Assembly (NCBI RefSeq): GCF_921293095.1
Contig: NC_060257.1
Span: 62,628,472-62,692,471 of the forward strand
Source of the DNA: Ischnura elegans
Lineage: Eukaryota > Arthropoda > Insecta > Odonata > Coenagrionidae
Length of the DNA: 64,000 nt
Direction of reading: 5' to 3'
The notes beneath the pieces are model-generated. The model was not told the origin of the DNA, did not search any database, and worked only from the letters and a program-made list of their open reading frames with translations. Within the stretch, counting starts at the first letter, position 1, and the number at the start of each line of letters is the position of its first letter. Positions 12,835-23,559 of this stretch are shown here, piece after piece. The position numbers and the translations under genes are program-made.

Positions 12835-14095
12835 CTTGATCAAACCCATCTTAAGCTATGCCTCTCAAGTATGAGTCATGGCTACGAGAACTCACTTCAA
12901 CAAAATGCAATCCACTGAAAAGAAAATGCTGAGATAATATTTCGCCACACCCCAGTTCATTTGTAACCGTGAATTCAGAAAAGGGCGCTGAATTAATCCG
13001 ATTTTAACAGATATTAAGGCAAAACTATCAATCTTCACTCTACAGAATGGACCATGGTGGTGAGAACCAACGTGATCAAACTGCAAACCAATGGAAATAT
13101 AATTCACAGAAAAATTTGGCGCCAAACCCTGCTTCATACGGAAAATTGATCCCCAAAAAGAGCGCAAAATTAATCAAAATTAATCATATATAAACTGATA
13201 TCAAGGACTCTAGCCCATCTTCCCTCTCCAAAATGATCCATGGCTATAAAAAAAACCACTAAAAAACTGCAATCCACTGAAAACAAAGTAGGTACTAAGA
13301 AAAAAAATTCCGCACCCTGGTCCATGCGTAAACGTAATCTCCAAAAAGAGTGCGAAATAACCCAGATTGAAACTAATATCATGGCAATTAACCAATCTTC
13401 CCTTTCCTATATGATCCAAGGCTATAACAATGAACTAGAAAAACTACAATCCACTGAAAACAAATTGCTAAGAAAAATTTTCGCCGTAGCCTGGTCCATT
13501 CGTTACCGGAAATAATGCTGAGTTAACCTAATTATAAATGATTTCAAGGCCAAATAATCAATATTTCTCCTCCCCAGGATGGTTAATGGCGGTATGAACC
13601 CACTTCAACAAACTGTAAACCACTGAAAAAAATACTAAGTAAAAACTGTCGCCACACACTGATTCGTAGGTATACGTGATATCCCAAAAGAGCGCGAAAT
13701 TACTCCAATTTAGACTAATATCAAGACCAACAACCAATCTTCACTCTCCAGTATTATGGACAATGGCGAGGAGAAGTCTCTTGGGCAAATGTAAATTCAC
13801 CGAAAAAGAATACTGAGAACAATTTCCACCGCTCCCTAGATCATGCGTAACAGTGGTCTGCGAAAAAAGCTCTGTTTTAATCCAATTTAAATTGATATCA
13901 AGGATACTAATCAATCCTTCCTCTCCAGTGGTAAAAACCCACTTGAATAAAGTGCAATTCCCTAAAAACGAATTATTAAGAAAACTTTCCACCTCACCCG
14001 AACTCATATGTTACCGTGATCTTGGAAAATATCACAATATAACCTCAATTTAAACTGATGTCAAGGCCAACTAACCCATCTTCCAAAAAATCCCT
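12835..14095 (+). repeat. ~175-bp tandem array derived from a jockey-type RT fragment
   Basis: Anchors of the type CTGCAATCCACTGAAAA recur near 12903, 13079, 13267, 13444, 13612, 13788 and 13950, at spacings of roughly 163-186 bp. Translated, the units keep a peptide of the type KLQSTENKLLRKI-A-PW-IR-R, followed by LQKECEITQIETNI. This matches the region after the RT domain in jockey-like LINEs (family: NKLQ--QNK-LR-I--APW-V-N--LH-DL-IPTI), which should occur once per element. Units have separate stops and shifts, so the array is not translated. It appears to be a short LINE piece amplified in tandem and then decayed. Confidence 0.65.
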
Positions 14096-15180
14096 AATTA
14101 GCACTGGTATTGAGACTCTTTCATAACATTAGAACAATCACCTCATTCCACTCGCATGATAAAACAACCGAACTATACCCCCTTACTCTGAAATCTGCTT
14201 TCTGTCGCACTACGACAAACAAGTGAGACGATTCTGAAGAAACGAACGAGAAAGAAACGCTTTGGAGAGAGCCTAAAGCTTGGAGCCAATGATCACGCAG
14301 AAAGTTATGTTTTCCAGATGTTCTCATAATACCCTTAAAATGAAAAGACTATCTGACAGGAGAGTAAAATGGAGAGTTGCGTCAAACAAATCTTAGGGTA
14401 TTTGACTAGATATGATGATGGACATTTTGAGTGTGAGCCATAGGTTAATCATGAAAACAGTTTAATCTATACACCCAGGCAATTTAAAAATGATTGCATG
14501 AATTTTCAAATAAATATTACATCTCCGAAGAGTAAGAAATAAGTTAAATTAAAAAATGAAAACATTTCCCATTCACTGCCAGCATTTTTTTATGCCTTTA
14601 TCCTCCAGCTACCTTCAAGTGGGACAGTTTACCTTTCTTCATAAGCTTCTCAAATACGCAACCTGGAATGTAGTTTAGAACTAAGCCTTGAGTTGGTGCA
14701 GTCCACTTTGTGACATAAGAATTTGTGACATAACAACATAAGAATATGGGGCTTTTTTATATCCCATTACGAATTGCTTTCATTGTCGTCAAATTTTATT
14801 TTTCCACGATGCAATTATTAATAATCCATAAAATATAACGACTAAGACTATACACAAAATATTTTTTGTAACAAACATAATTAATTTCCTTTACTAGCTA
14901 TTTTCACCTGATTCCGATGATGCATATCGGCATAGAATTGCATAAGTAAGTATAATATATAAGGTGTGATAGCAAATAAATAGTTCATTATATTATTTAT
15001 CCTCAACAATTTATACCATATTTTTCCCTTTTCTCACTCTTAAAAGTCATCTTCAAGTGGGACAATACATCCTTCTACATTATCATTATAATTTTGTTAC
15101 TTGAATAATACCATAACTTTTAGGAGTGCTCATTATTGCCATTCTTTTGATGAAACACGATATGTATAAAGACTTGATCC
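14096..15180. other. AT-rich stretch, no gene seen
   Basis: A short direct repeat (CTTCAAGTGGGACA) occurs near 14615 and 15050, which may be remnants of one family. Nothing else supported. Confidence 0.4.
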
Positions 15181-15456
15181 TCAACCCTTTCAGTGCGGCG
15201 CACCGATATATCGGCTTTTACGTAGTTGTTGTTAAATTTGAGAATATTGAAATAAAAAAACTTATATATCAGTACACGTATAAAATGTTGTGATTAACGT
15301 CCAATTTAATCTCGTTACTCAAAAAAAACACTTAAAGATATCAAAAAAATTAACTATATAATGTTTATTTTTCCTAGTTGCCACATTTTATTAAAATACC
15401 CTCCGCATTTTTCGACTGTACCCCGGGAAGAAGGATAGCACCAAAAGGGTGAATAA
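15181..15456. mobile_element. possible piggyBac-type MITE
   Basis: The left end is TCAACCCTTTCAGTGCGG and the right end is CACCAAAAGGGTGAA, so CCCTTT and AAAGGG face each other about 270 bp apart. They are flanked by TCAA and TGAA, each one change from the TTAA target of piggyBac elements. The matching part is short, so this is tentative. Confidence 0.35.
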
Positions 15457-15917
15457 TGCAATCATAGCCTAGTGAAATACACGCATTGGACGAATAATAC
15501 GTATTCATAAAAAACTTACATAATCCTCAAAGTTTGAATGTCGACGAAAATCGTACTTTAATTAACATACTAATGCATACAGATATAGGCTCAAACGCAT
15601 TACGAGAGGCTGGAGTTATAAACGGGACCGAATCGTGGATAGAATCGATAAGTTCTCCTGCTGACCGCTTACAAAAAGGGCTGGCTAATTGGAAGTTGGG
15701 CCATATAAAGCGATTAATTTTTTTTATTAATAACTCCAAATTCTCTCTCGCTTGCAGTGAGTCCAAAATCGCTTAGTACATCTCAGATTTAGCCGCATAG
15801 CGGTGATTTCAAATTAAAGCTTTAAACTCTCAGGTGGGGATATAATTTTGTGAATACACCAAATTCCTAACTGATTGCAAGGGAGAAAAGTGCATGAATA
15901 GTAATGCTGCGGCGGGA

Positions 15918-16194
15918 CAGTAGCGTAGCCAGGGGGTGCAGGGGGTCCGGACCTCCCCCCGAAATATAAAATTATTATTTTCCTTCATAAAAAAACAAAA
16001 TATTGAAAAAAAAACGAATTTGTAAAATATTTCTTTAGAAAATGAGGTTTTTTTTCGATTACGAAAAGTGTTAAAATTAGGTTAAAACTTACTACTTACA
16101 ATTAGTGTTGTTTCAAAACTTTTCCCTGTTTTTCAAAACTTTTCCCCCCTGGTTTTCGACCCCCCCCGGAACGAAATTCCTGGATACGCCACGG
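15918..16194 (-). mobile_element. hAT-like MITE (family G), copy 1
   Basis: Ends are CAGTAGCGTAGCCAGG and, inverted, TCCTGGATACGCCACGG. The interior has the family blocks CCGGACCTCCCCCCGAAATA, an AT-rich centre with TTTCTTTAGAAAATGAG, and CCCCTGGTTTTCGACCCCCC with AACGAAATTCCTGG. Flanks CGGCGGGA and TGGCGGGG match at 6 of 8 positions, as expected for an aged 8-bp hAT duplication. Related copies lie at 43568, 44169 and 53396. Confidence 0.7.
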
Positions 16195-16401
16195 TGGCGG
16201 GGCCAGGCAAAACTTTGGTTTTTGAGATTAACTGATATTGAAACACAAATAGACCTTCCAGCATAAAATTCCATATTTCTCTTTAGTTGGCATATAACTT
16301 TGGAACAACTTTTCTCACACTTCGCTCGCGGTAGGTAATGTATTGATTTTTTGAACAATTTTTCTATCACATTTTTTCTATCGAAGAATTAGAAGTAAAC
16401 A

Positions 16402-16527
16402 TTGGTGCTTCAGCGGACCAGCGGTACGAAAATTCCACAGAGAAAAAATCATTCGCCTTGACCGAGATTCGAACTCGGATTGCCCAATTCCCAGTAGAAT
16501 GATTCAGCCCGATAAGCTCCCGAGGCA
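16402..16527 (-). mobile_element. tRNA-derived SINE (family C), left copy
   Basis: On the minus strand CCTCGGGAGCTTATCGGG (A-box-like) is followed by CCGAGTTCGAATCTCGGTC (B box). GGCGAATGATTTTTTC comes next. The same B box plus tail occurs in opposite orientation at 16565-16745. Confidence 0.6.
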
Positions 16528-16564
16528 CCATTTATTTCAGTGGGAATTAGTGAAATATATCTAC

Positions 16565-16745
16565 TGACACATACGCAGCTTAACTTGCTACAGCACTCGA
16601 AGGGATATCGGGATTTTCCGGGATCCAGGTTCGAATCCCGGTCGGCGCGAATGATTTTTTTCGCTATGGAAGTCTCGCACAATTTTGTCATTGCTGGTGA
16701 TTCCGTAGAGTTATCGCCGTGGATAGTCGCGGTATACTTTAATTA
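16565..16745 (+). mobile_element. tRNA-derived SINE (family C), right copy
   Basis: CCAGGTTCGAATCCCGGTCG is a strong B box, followed by GGCGCGAATGATTTTTTTCG, which matches the tail of the copy at 16402-16527. The two copies lie head to head with tRNA-like ends facing each other. Confidence 0.6.
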
Positions 16746-17174
16746 GACAAGCAGTACGTGTGGCTAGACCCCAAATCAGAGTTCCCGCCTTACTAAACTG
16801 CATACTATGCCCCAGAGCAGCATCCGGAGACTTGAGTTTCAGCCGGAGATAGCTGGGATGGACGGGTGGGGTTGAGACGAGCTGAAATGCGTGGAGACAG
16901 GGGGAGAGGATAGGGGGAGTCGGAGGGCGCGTGGCAAACCCCTTGGGTGGTGGGGTAGGAGAAGGAGGGCGAGAATTTACGGCGTGTGGCAGCGGGTGAG
17001 AAGGACCGTGGCAATGGAATTATGGGAAGCGAAGAAGATATCGAACGTACCACGAGGGAAGAAGATGGGACAGGCGTCTGAGGAGAAGATATAGCATGAG
17101 GAAGAGTGAAGGGAGGGTTCATGCAGCGATATTGAGGTAGTTTTGATGCTGCAGGGCGATCAACAGCCTTTAGC
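16746..17174. other. G-rich stretch, no gene recognised
   Basis: A purine- and G-rich, CpG-containing block at 16800-17100 is open on both strands (67 and 105 codons) because it lacks A/T stops. The amino-acid composition is low complexity. No function assigned. Confidence 0.35.
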
Positions 17175-17239
17175 TTAATTTAAATCGAAGTGGTGAGAAG
17201 CCAAGGTGTACAAGTGATATTTTTCTCAACAGAGTTAGA

Positions 17240-18039
17240 TAGGGATGTGCGAGTACTCGAAAATTCGAGTCGAGTCGAGTAGTTGGTACTGGACTAGAGC
17301 AATGGCGCAGCTAAGGGGGTATTTGGGGGATAAATCCCCCCCCCCCCCAGATCTCAGAGAAATTTTTAAGTTTAATCCATTTTACTTATTTGGATGAGTA
17401 TTACTTAAAGAATAGTGTTAGGATTTATCAAATATCCCTCAGGAAGCCGTAAAACTCGCTATTTTGAACCATTATTCTTCAAGTTTTTCTGGAGGAGGAC
17501 CCCCGCAACTCCTGCTTACCCTGGTAGGTATGCAATACCCCCACACCCGTAAGTATTAGTTGCGCCTAAAACCCCCCTAGCCTTAATTCCTAGCAGCGCC
17601 CCTGGACTAGAGTTTTTCGAGTAGCATTACGAATGTCGAGTTGAGTAGTTTTTGTTACAAAGATGCCGAGGCCAGTAAGCCAGTAATTAACTTACGTATA
17701 TATTCTTTACTACTATCGTGCAAATGCCTTTACTCAGAGCTCTTCCAAACCGTTCGGATGCACATATCAATTGAATTTTCGGCATATTACCAGGGGTTAA
17801 GTCATTTGACCTGTGCTTCAACTGTTTAAGATACATTCATTTCCATCCATCTCTAAATGTTGACGCATTTATCATTAACGTTCCTTATTATTTTTTTAAT
17901 TCAGGAAAATAATTCAGAATAGAATATGTACTAAAGGATTGGGAAAAAGAGAACATGTTGGAGCATGTTTCATCTTATTGCCTGGTCCAGAAATTAAAAA
18001 CTATACTTGAGAACAAAAAGTACTACTCGCACATCCCTA
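17240..18039. mobile_element. hAT-like MITE with GGGATGTGCGAGTA termini
   Basis: The left end is TAGGGATGTGCGAGTACTCG and the right end is AAGTACTACTCGCACATCCCTA, a good inverted pair of hAT type. The flanks GAGTTAGA (17232-17239) and CAGTTAGG (18040-18047) match at 6 of 8 positions. Near the left end GTCGAGTCGAGTAG repeats occur. It is split by the element at 17300-17604. Confidence 0.7.
17300..17604. mobile_element. hAT-like MITE nested in the 17240 element
   Basis: Begins CAATGGCGCAGCTAAGGGGG and ends with CTAGCAGCGCCCCTG, inverted partners. A perfect 8-bp target duplication GACTAGAG flanks it (17292-17299 and 17605-17612), so it jumped into the 17240 element after that one had inserted. 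G/C homopolymer runs lie just inside both ends. Confidence 0.85.
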
Positions 18040-18250
18040 CAGTTAGGTAAAGTTAATTGTTCGAAAAAATACAGAAAAATTGGTTGCCAAGGGATACCAG
18101 TGAGTTCTGTGCTGACATCGAGTGGAATATCAAATTCACTTTATCAAATACCTAATTCATCTCGTTTGTTTTCTATAACTAATTTCTGAACCTAACTATG
18201 TATAGAAAAAAAACCACTTGTACCCCTTGGCTTCCAAACCACTCAATTAA

Positions 18251-20129
18251 CATTAATAATTATTAATGAAAAACGTTTTTCTTGTTGACTTAAATTGACA
18301 TCTTTAAATTAATCTTCTACTCACCCTTGGTAATTAAATAACATTATAATTAAAATTATAACTACAAATAAACCCAAATACCATAATCCAAAAAAAACAA
18401 CAAAAATTTTATGATAGACCCAACTTATCACACAATATCTTTAAACAAGTCCGTGTCGGTTGAAATTCGTCGGTCGAAACTACTCTGGTTTTTGTAATTA
18501 TTGCGTGCCTACTTCCAGAATCTATTCAATTTATTCAGCTCAATTGTAATTAAAATTTCTAATTAATACAATAATGCAGGAAAAATAAATCGCCCAGTTG
18601 GAGCTTTCTGTACAGACAGTTTAATTGGCGTGCACTAATTTATTAAGGCAATGTAGCTACAGATTTGTGTATTACAGACGCCATTGGAACTTGATTTGGT
18701 TTTACTTCTGGTTTTGGCTTTAAGTTAAACTTCAGGCTTGCAACAGATTCATAAAACGAAGGAAAATATTGTACGTCTATTAAAACATCCAAAATACATG
18801 GCGATTTGTCTACAAAAGTTGGTGGTCAAAAGTTTAAAGGTTTACTAAAGAAAATTCTGCTGTTTGCTCTTTAATATTTTTTATTCTAACGGGCATAAGA
18901 AATTTAAGCTTCGAAACCTTTGATAATATTTTTCAAAATAAGCCTCGATAGAAATGTTTCAAGTTTATCTCTACAAATGTACATTCACGTGTTTAATGGG
19001 ACATAAAATGTACATATTTCAGCTTCCTTTATCATATTTAAATATCAATGAAATATGTATGGTTTTAGCAGCTCAATAAAACGTTCGTGATCTTTTTGCG
19101 GGTAAGTAATTTCGAATAATATTGGGGTGCAGTGACTAATAGCAGTCAAGCGTATAATAACTTGAGCTAAATGCCTATTTTCTCCATTAATAACAGGGAA
19201 TGCTATTTAGGGAAAACATTTTACAGGCATGAATAAACATGGCATAGGTAGCTATTTAGTGCCCCTAAATGAGCAAGGGCTCTGATAGGAAATAAATGCT
19301 CCAGATGCAACAAGTTTTACAATTACTTAGGCTTTACAAATGGCATATCCTAAATGAAACCCGTTGAAAATTACTTTCAAGCGTTTTTTTTTTCATTACA
19401 CTTTATTTATTTGACTAAGTTATCCAAAGAAAACTGTAAGAAAATCTATTTTTTACCAAGAAGACTCACATTTATTTCGATGAGACATTTTCACGCACAT
19501 TATAATTTAGTTTACTAGAAGAGAATACTCCAAGCATTCTCCTACCCTAACATAAAACCTATTAAAAAAAGAAACTACATATTAGATAGTAATTTTAATG
19601 CAATTATAATATGAATAGCGGGAGATCAGGCTATTTGTAACAAAGCGACGCATTGAAGTAAAGTCCTTCAAGCGTCTCTCAGAGGCGTTGGTGATGATAC
19701 GCGTAATCGTGCTACACTTATCATTTTGACTCCGGTTCATAATCAAGTAAGTGGGGTTGGGATTGCCCGAACGAGTTGAGTTACACGAGTTAAGGAGCCC
19801 TTCGCTACGGAACGGTGGCTGCAAAGGTTTGGTGGAGGGGAAACCTGGAGAGTTTAAGACGGAGTCGGAGGAGGGAGACAGACACCTTTGGAACTCCGGA
19901 GATGGGGGAAAAGTGAAGGAGACATGAGTAGAGGTCGCCCGGGAGGAAGCCAACGCCTCAAGACCCAGTAAAGGGATGTTCCGCTATTCCCCTGTTGGAA
20001 GTAACCCCCAGCGGGAAGGTTTCTCGATCCAATGGATGATATATTTGGCAAACTAGCCGCGTGGAACTTCGTAACTGATGTGACAAAGACACTAAAAGAA
20101 AATTCAAATTATACTTACTACTTACTCTG
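18251..20129. other. no gene recognised
   Basis: AT-rich to about 19600, then a GC-richer block at 19700-20050 that is open on the minus strand (123 codons from 19953). The predicted peptide is Ser/Pro-rich with no recognisable domain. I would not call it a gene. Confidence 0.4.
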
Positions 20130-20478
20130 AATTGATGAAGAGTTCCCGATTGAGGTTATATGCTGATTACGCTTAAGGTTACGCGCTAGGCTTAGATTGC
20201 TTGAGCAATTGAGTATAGATATCTTTAAAAGCGACACGGAGGACATCATATTAGAATCCCACAATATTTATAGGTCTGGCAAGAATGATATGTTAAGAAA
20301 GACGTTTTGTATAAGGGTTAGGCATGAGAATTCATTTTTTTCCCGAACAACAAAGGCCTTCAATAAATGCTAGTCGTACTTTTTTTATCATTTGCTTTTT
20401 ATACGTAGACTGCTGGTGTCCTAACACCCCCTGCCACACGTCTTTTTTGGCGGTCTTGGTAGTATGTAGCTGTAGAAA
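20130..20478 (+). pseudogene. 3' end of a CR1/jockey-like LINE
   Basis: A + strand frame across 20220-20370 reads DTEDIILESHNIYRS, then RVRHENSFFSRTTKAFN. This resembles the C terminus of CR1/jockey-type RT proteins (an RNSFFPRT-like motif followed by W/FN). It is followed by an untranslated tail with CTGGTGTCCTAACACCCCCT and GCCACACG, ending GTAGCTGTAG. The same tail occurs inverted at 37765-37860. It is 5'-truncated, as is usual for LINE copies. Confidence 0.7.
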
Positions 20479-20868
20479 TGACTGTAAATAATATTTAAAA
20501 CTCAGATTCAGAAACTCAGCCATCCCTGATTTAAAGCTTGCGACCGACAGCTACCTTTTTGTAGGAGGTATTGCAATGACAAAGAATGATACATGCTTAA
20601 CCCTTTCCAGTCCAAATAATGAATATGCAGCAAAAAAATTTATTTACTGCACTAAAATGACTTTGAAAGTGTTATATATGTGCAGAGAATCTTTAGTGCG
20701 TTCAAATATATATTAATACAAAATTTCAGACCTGATTCCAAATGGAATCAGTGGCCTTTTTGAAAGCAATGATTTCCGTTCTAACTGAAGTTTCATTTAA
20801 ATAGTATACAGGTTTAAAACAACATAAAATTTGTAAATAATGTACAAATTACATTGTTAAATTATCAA

Positions 20869-20874
20869 TTTATT
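20869..20874 (-). terminator. polyadenylation signal of the transposase gene
   Basis: AATAAA on the minus strand, about 75 bp past the stop codon and still inside the element, in an AT-rich stretch. Position and sequence suit a poly(A) signal. Confidence 0.5.
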
Positions 20875-20946
20875 TAATAAAACAAATTTTTGAACTTCAT
20901 GTAGATTACATATTACCTTTTACATGAAATACAGGGGACAAATATA

Positions 20947-22761
20947 TCATTTTACATGAAAAGTTTTGAAACAGTTTTTTTCGTTGGAGAAGCACAATGG
21001 TAAGTTGCATTTCTCGCACTTCACTCGCGTATAACTTTTTATGCACAATTTACATCTATTTTTAGTATTTACATGCAAAGGCCAATGATCAATCCCATCG
21101 AATCGAACATCGGCCACCGGCCGTGGTGTAAAAGTTCTTTTCGCCACTCCTTTTCCCTCCACACTCGGTGATGAAGATGGTCTTCCTCTCTTATTAGAGA
21201 TATTGGGACCAAAGTAGAGTAATGCATGAGCTACAGATAATTTGAACTCAATCAAGGGCATATATTTTTCTTTCAATTGCTCACAATGTCTGCGGTATAA
21301 CAGCCAAGCATTTACAACACTGAGGTCGATGAAGTGAAAAATCACCCTGAGGTAATAACGCTTCCCTTTGAGGTTTGTTCTGTAAAGTTCCAGAAGCATA
21401 TCTTGTTTATCGACTCCTCCCATATGCTTATTGTACGCACGAACAATATTTGGCTGTGGCACGTCTATGTACCTTTTTTCTGCTACAGACCAGCGTCGAA
21501 CATTTTCCACAGGATGAGCCCCAACAAAGTTGGAAATTAAATACACTGGTTTATTGTCCAGCCATTTCAAAACAAACGTATTTTCACTTTTCTCAAGTCT
21601 ATAATCAAAGCTACCCCTCCCTTGTTTTTTCAACTCCTTGTCACTTTTCAAAGTGCATTGCCCTAGCCTATTTCTACGGATAGTTCCTGCAGCTAAAATA
21701 CCATCTTTCCTTAGTTGCGAGAATAGTTTAGGCGAGGAAAACCAGTTATCACAATATAATTTGAAATTTTTGTGCTTAGGGATATTTTCTGCTAGCCGAA
21801 TGACAATATCACCACTGATTCCAAGACCAGATTCTTTTACATTAGTTTGCTTGCCCAGATAAATTTCAAAATCATACACAAATCCGCTAACCCCTGCACG
21901 AGCAAAAACCTTCACTCCCCACTTGTGTGGTTTGCTTTTCATATACTGCTTCAATGCTGTATGAGCTTTCAAAGGAATCATAAATTCATCCACTGAATTA
22001 TGCTCTTCCGGTTCCACTTTCAGGAAGTTTTTCCTTAGAGCATTTAAAAATGGCCGGATTTTGAACAGTTTATCGTAAGCAGGATCATCACGGGACAACA
22101 TATTGTCATTATTATTAAAATGTAGATTACCTCGCAAAGTTTTGAATCTATTGCGAGACATGACATCTGCAATTTGACCATATCGCGACTTTTCACTCCA
22201 GAACATGGAGTAACTTGGCATTGTGACAATGCTCATAATCATATGAATTCCTAGGAGCTGATGTATTTCTTTGTCATTAGTGTTTACATTTTGGCATTTT
22301 TCCTGCACTGAATAGAGATTAGTTTGCTCTACAATATTACTTATCATATCATTATCAACAAAAAGCTTGAAATATGAAAATGGGGTGCTAATTTCATCAG
22401 GAGGTGGTGAAAATTGAGAGTCACATGAGGAATCAACATAACCTAGGTCTTCATAAGTCCATAATGACCTATTTACTTTTCTCTGCGATTGGTTCATTAG
22501 ATGCGGATAACGTTGTGCCAAAGGCATGTCATCATCATCACTATCATCACTACACTTATTTACTTCAAAAGCAAGTCCGACATCAGGGATGTTCGGAAAA
22601 CCCTGTACCTCGGTATTCATAACGTCAGGTCCGACTGCTTCTCTATTCAAAAGCCAATCCGGGTTTTCCTCTGAGATGTCTTCATCATCTGAGATGTCAA
22701 TATCAGAGATGTCACCTTCTAAAATGTACACTATTTCCTTAGTCGTCAATGATGTCGCCAT
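20947..22761 (-). CDS. piggyBac-like transposase
   Basis: An uninterrupted frame of 604 codons if read from the Met at 22761; the frame is open for 26 more codons upstream (to 22839). That upstream part probably belongs to an intron, because a TTTCCATTTCAG acceptor lies just before this ATG. Residues below are numbered from 22839. The N terminus is acidic (about 41-60 and 97-105). The DDE_Tnp_1_7 core keeps all three catalytic aspartates: D284 in NSVDEFMIPLK, D364 in LYCDNWFSS, and D477 in YNKHMGGVDKQD. The C terminus has a cysteine-rich zinc-binding region (C596, C599, C608, C611, C616, C623, H628) like the DNA-binding domain of piggyBac transposases. Length is typical of the family (about 600). 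It would cut and reinsert the surrounding element at TTAA. No stop or frameshift seen. Confidence 0.95.
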   Translation of the reverse strand: MATSLTTKEIVYILEGDISDIDISDDEDISEENPDWLLNREAVGPDVMNTEVQGFPNIPDVGLAFEVNKCSDDSDDDDMPLAQRYPHLMNQSQRKVNRSLWTYEDLGYVDSSCDSQFSPPPDEISTPFSYFKLFVDNDMISNIVEQTNLYSVQEKCQNVNTNDKEIHQLLGIHMIMSIVTMPSYSMFWSEKSRYGQIADVMSRNRFKTLRGNLHFNNNDNMLSRDDPAYDKLFKIRPFLNALRKNFLKVEPEEHNSVDEFMIPLKAHTALKQYMKSKPHKWGVKVFARAGVSGFVYDFEIYLGKQTNVKESGLGISGDIVIRLAENIPKHKNFKLYCDNWFSSPKLFSQLRKDGILAAGTIRRNRLGQCTLKSDKELKKQGRGSFDYRLEKSENTFVLKWLDNKPVYLISNFVGAHPVENVRRWSVAEKRYIDVPQPNIVRAYNKHMGGVDKQDMLLELYRTNLKGKRYYLRVIFHFIDLSVVNAWLLYRRHCEQLKEKYMPLIEFKLSVAHALLYFGPNISNKRGRPSSSPSVEGKGVAKRTFTPRPVADVRFDGIDHWPLHVNTKNRCKLCIKSYTRVKCEKCNLPLCFSNEKNCFKTFHVK

Positions 22762-22764
22762 CGT

Positions 22765-23149
22765 CTGAAATGGAAATGATTCGGTGAAAATAAAATCTAT
22801 TTTCCAAAATCCCTGTGGCTTTACTAAACATAAATACACTGAAAAAACAATTAGACAATTCCGTTCATGAGATATTCAATTAACACGTTCCGTCAATTCT
22901 AATTCGTATTTAAAATACCAACTATTTCGTTGGATCTCAACTAATGAGCTTACTTTCAGTAAAATGATGCTTTGCAAACTCGGTCAAACTTAACACATAC
23001 ATCTGGGCCACTGATTCCAAATGGAATCATGTTATATTTTATAAAATTACAAAGACATTTCCTCTCGCAGAAGCTTAAAATCTCTTATAATCAATGTCAA
23101 ACAATGTCGAAAGAGCTCTTAATTTTTATGGTCAAAATACTGCACTTAC
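22765..23149 (-). other. probable 5' UTR intron of the transposase transcript
   Basis: On the minus strand AACGGAG is followed by GTAAGTGCAG (donor, GT at 23149-23148). Then, 385 bp on, TTTCCATTTCAG (acceptor, AG at 22766-22765) abuts ACGATGGCG, the likely start. The spliced leader would hold only short upstream frames. This is inferred from splice consensus alone. Confidence 0.5.
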
Positions 23150-23559
23150 CTCCGTTTTTCATTCATGTAAAACTCCGCCGATGAACTCCGAAGAATACTC
23201 ACAAGCACATGTGCAGCAATCTTCATCAATAGCTGAAGATCGTATTTATTCTTGAACGGCGAGTCATAAAACCTGGTGGTGGCACTATGTACTACGGCCG
23301 CTAACGCTAAATAGAGTCCGCGGGGGATTTGAATTGATGCTCGAAGCAGGAAAGCGACGTGATTCCATTTGGACTCACTGGACCGGAAAGGGTTAATTAA
23401 TTGAATATGTTTCTTCTGCAATAATAAATAATTAATTAATAATAGATGCACGTACATAAAAAAATGTAAAATCGTTCGTAGTAATTTTCCCACTGTTTCT
23501 CGACAAAGAGAATTTGCAACATAAGGAAGTTATGTGGGAGAAAAACACGACCACGGCGT

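Larger units (their letters stand above)
17189..18243. mobile_element. outer inverted-repeat element with two nested MITEs
   Basis: The left arm AAGTGGTGAGAAGCCAAGG, then GTACAAGTGATATTTTTCT, is answered on the right by AAAACCACTTGTACC and CCTTGGCTTCCAAACCACTC. TTAA lies near both ends (17175 and 18247), so a TTAA-targeting element is possible, but the exact termini are unclear. Between the arms sits the hAT-like element 17240-18039. Confidence 0.5.
20601..23392 (-). mobile_element. complete piggyBac-like DNA transposon
   Basis: The element begins CCCTTTCCAGTCCA right after TTAA (20597-20600). It ends TGGACCGGAAAGGG right before TTAA (23393-23396), so target site and inverted termini (13 of 14 matching) both fit piggyBac. 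A 24-bp perfect inverted repeat lies inside the ends at 20733-20756 and 23006-23029, containing the palindrome GATTCCAAATGGAATC. A partial version (GATTCCATTTGGA) lies near 23361. The transposase frame inside is intact. It is flanked on the left by a LINE 3' end. With intact ends, target sites and ORF, it may be recently active. Confidence 0.92.

Noticed and set aside
19582-19953. 123-codon minus-strand frame as a host exon
   Set aside because: No recognisable domain or flanking splice signals; Ser/Pro-rich reading of a GC-richer block.
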